Positions 1-64,000 of a stretch of DNA of 64,000 bases are shown piece by piece. Numbering within the stretch: the first letter of the stretch is position 1; each line of letters opens with the position of its first letter. The notes under the pieces were generated by a model, which worked only from the letters and a program-made list of their open reading frames with translations, was not told the DNA's origin and did not search any database. The position numbers were made by a program, and so were the translations under genes. This stretch comes from Amorphochlora amoebiformis (Eukaryota; Cercozoa; Chlorarachniophyceae). The stretch lies in NCBI GenBank assembly GCA_054601695.1, contig BAAHQB010000152.1, positions 1-64,000 of the forward strand. The letters are read 5' to 3'.

Positions 1-750
1 GCTCCTAACCCTAACCCTAACCCTAACCCTAACCCTAACCCTAACCCTAACCCTAACCCTAACCCTAACCCTAACCCTAACCCTAACCCTAACCCTAACC
101 CTAACCCTAACCCTAACCCTAACCCTAACCCTAACCCTAACCCTAACCCTAACCCTAACCCTAACCCTAACCCTAACCCTAACCCTAACCCTAACCCTAA
201 CCCTAACCCTAACCCTAACCCTAACCCTAACCCTAACCCTAACCCTAACCCTAACCCTAACCCTAACCCTAACCCTAACCCTAACCCTAACCCTAACCCT
301 AACCCTAACCCTAACCCTAACCCTAACCCTAACCCTAACCCTAACCCTAACCCTAACCCTAACCCTAACCCTAACCCTAACCCTAACCCTAACCCTAACC
401 CTAACCCTAACCCTAACCCTAACCCTAACCCTAACCCTAACCCTAACCCTAACCCTAACCCTAACCCTAACCCTAACCCTAACCCTAACCCTAACCCTAA
501 CCCTAACCCTAACCCTAACCCTAACCCTAACCCTAACCCTAACCCTAACCCTAACCCTAACCCTAACCCTAACCCTAACCCTAACCCTAACCCTAACCCT
601 AACCCTAACCCTAACCCTAACCCTAACCCTAACCCTAACCCTAACCCTAACCCTAACCCTAACCCTAACCCTAACCCTAACCCTAACCCTAACCCTAACC
701 CTAACCCTAACCCTAACCCTAACCCTAACCCTAACCCTAACCCTAACCCT
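1..750. repeat. Telomere, (CCCTAA)n array
   Basis: Essentially perfect CCCTAA hexamers run from the first bases, giving TTAGGG on the G-rich strand pointing off the left end. This is the C-strand end of a chromosome. Only the first four bases (gctc) break the pattern. Confidence 0.98.
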
Positions 751-1161
751 AACCCGACGCCCTAACCCTAACCCTAACCCTAACCCTAACCCTAACCCGA
801 CGCCCTAACCCTAACCCTAACCCTAACCCGACGCCCTAACCCTAACCCTAACCCGACGCCCTAACCCTAACCCTAACCCTAACCCGACGCCCTAACCCTA
901 ACCCGACGCCCTAACCCTAACCCTAACCCGACGCCCTAACCCTAACCCGACGCCCTAACCCTAACCCTAACCCGACGCCCTAACCCTAACCCGACGCCCT
1001 CCTAACCCGACGCCCTTACCCGACGCCCTAACCCGACGCCCTAACCCGACGCCCTAACCCTAACCCGACGCCCCAACTTGACGCCCTAACCCGACGCCCT
1101 AACCCGACGCCCTAACCCGACGCCCTAACTCTAACCCGACGCCCTAACCCGACGCCCTAAC
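751..1161. repeat. Telomere-proximal variant repeats (CCCTAA mixed with CCCGACGC)
   Basis: CCCTAA units are progressively interrupted by a CCCGACGC variant. The spacing between variants shrinks inward until the pattern is nearly pure TAACCCGACGCCC (13 nt). The array stops at about 1161, where unique sequence begins. This gradient is typical of the proximal part of a telomere, where mutated repeats persist beyond the reach of telomerase turnover. Confidence 0.93.
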
Positions 1162-1413
1162 TAGAGTATAATGTATTTTAATTTTTTTGTGATACTATTT
1201 AGCTCTCGTCTTAAATGCCCCAACCCAGTTGAGGCACTAGATGTTTGAAGTTAAACATAAATTATATACATATATTTGTATATAATTAATTAAATGTTTG
1301 GTATATATATAATCCTATAATATATTCTTGACATTTTATCATTCCTCTAGAGGTGGCTTCACTTGGTGTATATAACTACACCTAAGACACACTCATATTG
1401 TAAATCTTACGGA

Positions 1414-10618
<9,205 letters not shown>

Positions 10619-10679
10619 AGATCGACTCCCCACCACAAACCCCACGCGCCCGCCACCACGTGAACTAACAACCCACGCC

Positions 10680-11400
10680 GCCATACGCCCCCATACGTCA
10701 TCATACGTCATCATACGGCATCACACGGCATCATACGGCATCACACGGCATCATACGGCATCATACGGCATTATACGGCATCATACGCCATCACACGTCA
10801 TCATACGGTATCATACGCCATCATACGCCATACGTATCATGCCATCGCGCGCCACCATACGCCATTAAACGCCACCATACGCCATTACACGCCACCATAC
10901 CCACAACCCGCCACCATCGGCCACCATCCGCCAACATACGCCACCATACACACCATAACAACAACAACACCAACACCCTCAACAATATCAACACCATCAA
11001 CAACACTAACACCATCAACAACACCAACATTATCAACAACAACACCAATACCCAACACAGAACCAACACCCCGCCCACCACCATCACCGAAAACACCCCA
11101 CCACCATCACCAAAAACACCCCACCACCATCACCGAAATCACCCCACCACCATCAACAACACCAACACCATCAACAACAACAACACCAACACCATCAACA
11201 ACAACACCAACACCATCAACAACAACAACACCATCAACAACAACAACACCATCAACAACAACACCGACACCATCAACAACAACACCAACATCAACAACAC
11301 CATCAACAACAACACCAACACCATCAACAACAACACCAACACCAACAACAACAACACCGACACCATCAACAACACCATCCCCACCGCCGTAACCGACAAT
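10680..11400. repeat. catcatacgg decamer array followed by (CAACAACACCAACACCAT)n
   Basis: Upstream of leuB. At 10680-10900 a 10-bp unit (cgccatcatacg/cggcatcacacg) is repeated about twenty times. From 10940 to 11400 follow CAACAACAC/CCACCATCAC trinucleotide-based minisatellites. Open frames are repeat artefacts. Confidence 0.9.
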
Positions 11401-12145
11401 ATCCCATAATTATCACCAACACCCAACACCAGCAGTATCATCCATCCTCACCAACACCACCATCATTATCATTATCACCATCACCAACAACAGCACCACA
11501 ACCACGTGAACGATGGCCACCACCAGCATCACCAACATGACCACCAGCACGATCACCACTCATGCCTATCAATTCACGCACACAAAAAAATGCACAAAAA
11601 AGGTCCAGCGGCAACGTTCTCTGGGTGTTCGACATGGTGCCAAGGCGAGGGGTACCAAGGCGACGTCAAGCTGTGGCGTATGCGAGAGAGAACCGATCGT
11701 GACATATTAGCTGCTTTCAACTGGCCGTAGGATTGTCAGCGGCCTTGCAAATGCTTTGCCTCGTCGCCCCCGTGGTCTGCGGGCCTGCTGCGTGTCACGC
11801 GCAAAAATAAAAAAGGAATTTAACTTTCCCGCAGCGGGTCACGCTAAGTGACACCGATTTTTGGGCGCCATCATGGTGCCAGCGAAATCCACAGGTTTGA
11901 ATGTGAGCCTCTGGAGGTAGTCCAAGTTTGAGTGTGAGACTTGAGAGGAAGTCCAACTTACGCTGGAACTCAATAACCATACAAACACTCACGACGACAC
12001 TCCAGAGGTTGTCCAACTTACTCTGGAACTCAATCACCATACAAACACTCACGACGACACTCCAGAGGTAGTCCAAGTTACTCTGGAACTCAATCACCAT
12101 ACAAACCAACTTACTCTGGAACTCAATCACTCATTAAACACTCAC
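11401..12145. other. Intergenic, with a tandem repeat of about 60 bp near 11885-12140
   Basis: No recognisable protein. Three to four copies of a unit containing ccagaggtagtccaacttactctggaactcaatcaccatacaaacactcacgacga-type sequence end the block. Read on minus, the unit contains GAGTTCCAGAGTAAGTTGG, which resembles an exon end with a donor, so it could belong to a 5' untranslated exon. Not provable here. Confidence 0.5.
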
Positions 12146-12169
12146 GACACACACAAATATACACACACA

Positions 12170-13010
<841 letters not shown>

Positions 13011-13039
13011 ATTCTTTATGTGCGGTACCTAGGCTACGT

Positions 13040-13131
13040 ACGGCCCAGATTATCATAATATATATATATATATTATAAATATATATATAATTAGATATAT
13101 ATAGATATATATTAGATATATATATATATAT

Positions 13132-13184
<53 letters not shown>

Positions 13185-13531
13185 CTACATATTATAAATA
13201 TATATATATATATATACAATATTATATCTAGTATAATATTATAGAAGCAATGCATACCGTTATGCACGCAACGCATACGTACTACACTCTAGACACTCTA
13301 CGGCCCGGATGAATCACATCTAGCATATACACTGGTCGACTTAGCTACATACTAGACATACTCAGATACTCTAGATGATACTGCCAATTGTAATATCTCT
13401 TCCGCCTTAATTCGTTTATTAAAATCACGTGAGAGATATACTAACTGGATTAACTAGATTAGTTAAGTATACTATATGTATATTTATATCTAGTATGTCT
13501 ATCTAGTAATAATTATTAGACTAGTATATAT

Positions 13532-13565
<34 letters not shown>

Positions 13566-14093
13566 CTAGATATATATATATATATATTTAGTATTATACA
13601 ACTAGTATACAATGATTATATTATATCTAGTATATATAATCCAGATAATTATAAAAACTAGAAATTATTGAATATTATAGTATATACTTATAGATACTCT
13701 AGATACTACTAGTACCTAGACTACTAGACTAGACCTAGGAACGCTAGATATATCATGGCAATATTAGTAATTTAGTCTAGTTAGTATAGAATATATAACG
13801 GTTATTCTAGATCATGATATTCAAGTCTCTAGAGTCGAGATATTATCCAGAACTACTAGAACTAGGTGTAGACTAGTAGATCGATTCTAGACTAATTTCT
13901 GTGCCAGATATAAGATAATGTAATTATATATCTCTAGTATCTAGATTATATATATATATGTGTAGCAAAACTAAGATCCAGAAGATACCGTAGGCTCTAG
14001 ACTCGAGATCTAGTCTAGACTCTACCAGTCTAATAAATTGATATGTGCATATATATATATATCTAGATATTATATATATATATATATATCTAG

Positions 14094-14162
<69 letters not shown>

Positions 14163-14213
14163 CTGGATATATATATCTAGATAGATATGTATGTGTATGT
14201 ATACATGTATGTG

Positions 14214-14266
<53 letters not shown>

Positions 14267-14610
14267 CTAGAATCTAGAGAATATGATATGAACGCACCGG
14301 ACACTAGACCTATATTCTAGATATTCTAGATATTCTAGTTATAGATACATCCTAGACATCATCTAGATCATGTACATTACAAAGTATTGAAAGTATCACA
14401 ATTATCACACGTACAGCCCATTAACTAGATTAACTTATTCTAGATATTATTGTAATCAAGTAGCAATTTAATTTGCTGCTTATTAGTCTAGTTAAGGTAC
14501 ATAAATTCAAGAGGTCGTACGAGTGCTAGGAGTACTAGCTGGCACTTATACACTCTTAATTACAACTGGAACACCAACCCGTAAATCTAGTAAACGAACT
14601 AGACGAGGGA
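13040..14610. other. CTAG-rich intergenic region
   Basis: No gene recognised. The tetranucleotide CTAG occurs more than 40 times in about 1.4 kb (for example ctactagtacctagactac), far above the five or six expected by chance. It lies downstream of the transporter stop codon. A similar but smaller block lies at 34347-34860. Confidence 0.75.
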
Positions 14611-24463
<9,853 letters not shown>

Positions 24464-25657
24464 GTGGGGCCTCTTCGGACGGGATGGCTAGGATGGGTCG
24501 GTGGGCACGCCGGGATATGGCAGTGTGCTTTGTTCCAGGGAATTTAACCTTTATTTTTCGTTTGTGTATTCGTTTGCTAGCTTCTTTAATATGTTCTAAT
24601 AAATCGATCATAGGCGCTTTAATCTTTGTCAGCACCGTGTGATTTTTCATAAATTTACGTGCACAAGTATCGCATATGAACGAGTTAAAAAAATACCAGC
24701 ACACCTTCCGCGCCTTGCAACCTTCCCCATGAAGCTGCGGTCAAGATCATTCTGCGTATTATTTATATTTGTGTACACGTGTTAATTTGCATTCTTGTAC
24801 TTAAAATTAGTAATCTTACGCAATTTTACACTTGTCAAAAAAAATCAATGTCGTAGTTTGTTTATACATTTGGAAATAATGGCGATTTCACAGTTCGACG
24901 GGTTCGAGTGATGTGTATAACCACGAAGAATCGTATTAGAACACAAAAACCATCGACTGTGAAAACGCATTGTATGTCGAGTACATAAATAGACACAGAT
25001 GTTCGGAAAAATCGTTTACGCAAATTTTGTGACTTCTTCGAGATTTCGGTTTCGATAGAGTCTCCCGCGAAAGAAAGCTGATGTTCAAAATTGAACGGCA
25101 GATCAGTGTTCTCAAGCTATGGGTCTCTCGAGATGGTCTGTTTCTCCCTCGGTCGGTTGGTCGGTGAATCCGTCATACTTCTTATGAGATCGGAAGAGCC
25201 TCTCTTCCAAAAGAGATTTGAAAGAACCCCTTTCAGCACCTTTTCGGCCTTCTATCTCTTTCGGCACAACGACCGGGTCTCCTGCGGGTGTCTTCCTATG
25301 TGGAAAAAAACGAAATCTGGAGGTCAGACGTTACGTGAAAGTTAAGTCTCTCAAAACAAACGGAAGGGATAAGATACCAACGCAAACTGTAGTGCATTCT
25401 GTGAAATTAAATACTTCAAAAAAATTACATGAATGTCATTCAACAACGCGAATACCGCAACACATGTTACGCCACGTGTTATGTTGCCCAGCTCCCGTGG
25501 TCATCGTTGACCAAAGCAAAAGCGCGGTGGCTCCGAGGCGTATGACCTGTTGACAGCTTTGAAATTGGGCCGGGAAATTATTTTACGATTTTGAATATCC
25601 ATAGTTGGATATCCTTATATAGCGGGTATCAATATCCTATCGAAGACTCTCCGCGCG
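24464..25657. promoter_or_regulatory. Divergent intergenic region between transporter and SWI3 genes
   Basis: About 1.2 kb with ordinary base composition and almost no (TA)n, between two start codons that face apart. It must hold both promoters, but no specific site can be assigned. A lysine-rich open frame on minus at 24447-24704 could be an upstream exon or chance. Confidence 0.55.
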
Positions 25658-34346
<8,689 letters not shown>

Positions 34347-34779
34347 TCTCAGAATTCTGGAATCTCTAGAATCTACTTCCAGAGCGAATGAACATGTTAC
34401 AGTTAGTACCACGACTAAGCATGGTCGATCTCAGGCATTTATCATGGTCTAGATGTTGTATAATACTAGTAATAATGGATCGATACAGACCAACTATTGA
34501 GCTACTTGTACAGACCTAGAGACTAGAGAGACTACTAGAAACTAGCTTAGTAGTGCCTGGATCTAGTACCAGACAAGATGGTGCACAATAGTATCTAGAC
34601 TATAGTATTATTTAATAATAGATTTCAAAATCATCAGAATTTTGTTTGCATTGCTCTAATGCCTAGAATGCTAGTACTACTAGTAATAATGGCATAGCAA
34701 GCATTCTTCAAATTTTCTAAGGAACTGAGGATTCTTTTGACTAAAATTACAAGCACAATATATTACCTTAAGACTAGTA
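34347..34779. other. Tail-to-tail intergenic spacer, CTAG-rich
   Basis: 433 bp between the SWI3 stop and the predicted stop of the RRM gene. It holds more than 15 CTAG tetranucleotides, often as ACTAGT or TCTAGA. It must contain both 3' ends, but no clear polyadenylation signal stands out. Confidence 0.7.
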
Positions 34780-49435
<14,656 letters not shown>

Positions 49436-49469
49436 CTACTATCATATATTCAACCGATGAATAGATATA

Positions 49470-49513
<44 letters not shown>

Positions 49514-50110
49514 ATGTATATATATATATATATATATACATATAAAAATATATATTATAATATAATCCACATTTTTAAGTTTGTATAAACCAAAACATCA
49601 AACCTCCCCCCGGGCCCCCACATCCAGAGCAAGGTTCACTCCCTCTCTGCTGCTCCCAGGGCAAAATAGGAGCTTCATGTGGCTATCAGACTGCGGCTAG
49701 AAGGGGGGACAAAGGGACATAAGTGACTGTACGGGGTAGGGGCACAACGTTGACGCGACTTGGATTAAATTCGACGGAAACATGACGGACATGTCTGTCA
49801 CCCGCCATCCTTCAGAAACCGTAACACATCTTATCCAACCATCCCATTGTTGCTTTGCCCGTAGGGGTCTGCAGGCTTTGAAAAAAGAGAATATGGAATT
49901 GGTAGAATATATGGGGAGGCCCATGGATTACCCATGATTCGGAGATATGACGGCGAATTGCGACTTGCGTGACGATGCGATATGTCGCATGTAGTTTTAC
50001 GTGACCTCACGGTATATCACAAAAAGAATGAGCGCGTGATGTGGTAACTTACAAAGTGATTTGTCGTGACGTCACATCAGCGTCCTCTCTTTCAGCTGTC
50101 AGACATCGCG
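49436..50110. promoter_or_regulatory. Divergent intergenic region between RRM gene and ECM29
   Basis: A TA block (49470-49560) then about 550 bp of ordinary composition. It should contain the unidentified first exon of the RRM gene (minus) and the ECM29 promoter (plus). Several ATGs are open on minus (about 49935 and 49925), but none joins the next exon convincingly. Confidence 0.5.
50067..50074. promoter_or_regulatory. TGACGTCA palindrome upstream of ECM29
   Basis: A perfect CRE/bZIP-type palindrome 37 bp before the ECM29 start codon, within a run of related gtgacNNcac words (49970-50080). The match is exact; function is inferred only from known bZIP binding sites. Confidence 0.35.
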
Positions 50111-63829
<13,719 letters not shown>

Positions 63830-64000
63830 GTAGTTGTCTCTTAAGTATGTGAATGGTATCTATATCATATAGTATGCACATGATGTTGGATTGGAATACA
63901 AGGGCATTTCTATTAAGGACAAGATTTCAATCCTTCCTATATGCCTTACCCCTAAACCCGAAACCTAACTCCCTACCCTCAACTTATGTCTTCCCCATAT

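Overview
This window is the end of a eukaryotic chromosome. It opens with about 750 bp of (CCCTAA)n telomere, then about 400 bp of telomere variants, then five intron-rich protein-coding genes whose introns are mostly (TA)n microsatellite. The organism was not identified. TTAGGG telomeres, GT-AG introns, the standard code (TGA, TAA and TAG all end genes here), a leucine-biosynthesis enzyme, an SLCO/OATP-type transporter and a plant-like Ty1/copia gag element suggest a protist or alga rather than an animal or yeast.

Layout: telomere 1-1161; 3-isopropylmalate dehydrogenase on minus (1414-10618, 15 exons, 357 aa, stop codon about 250 bp from the telomere); a repeat-filled and CTAG-rich gap (10.6-14.6 kb); an OATP/SLCO-like transporter on minus (14611-24463, 19 exons, 681 aa); a divergent intergenic region; a SWI3/SMARCC chromatin-remodelling subunit on plus (25658-34346, 10 exons, about 1309 aa); a short CTAG-rich tail-to-tail gap; a nucleolin-like lysine-rich four-RRM protein on minus (34780 to at least 49435, about 25 exons, 5' end not found); a second divergent intergenic region; and the N-terminal part of an ECM29-like proteasome adaptor on plus (50111 to beyond the window). 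An intact, very young gag-only LTR retrotransposon (54985-56598) sits in an ECM29 intron.

Exons were found by reading conserved protein blocks through GT...AG junctions whose phases agree. In the dehydrogenase and the transporter every junction is in phase from ATG to stop. The five genes form no pathway; they look like housekeeping genes brought together at a chromosome end.

The main observation is how the introns are built. Many exons are flanked inside the neighbouring intron by degenerate tandem copies of their own boundary (last exon bases plus 5' splice site, or 3' splice site plus first exon bases). One ECM29 exon end has about a dozen copies over 1 kb, and an in-frame 33-nt exon of the RRM gene exists in four copies. 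With (TA)n tracts that often supply the acceptor AG directly, this suggests introns that grow by local splice-junction duplication and microsatellite expansion.
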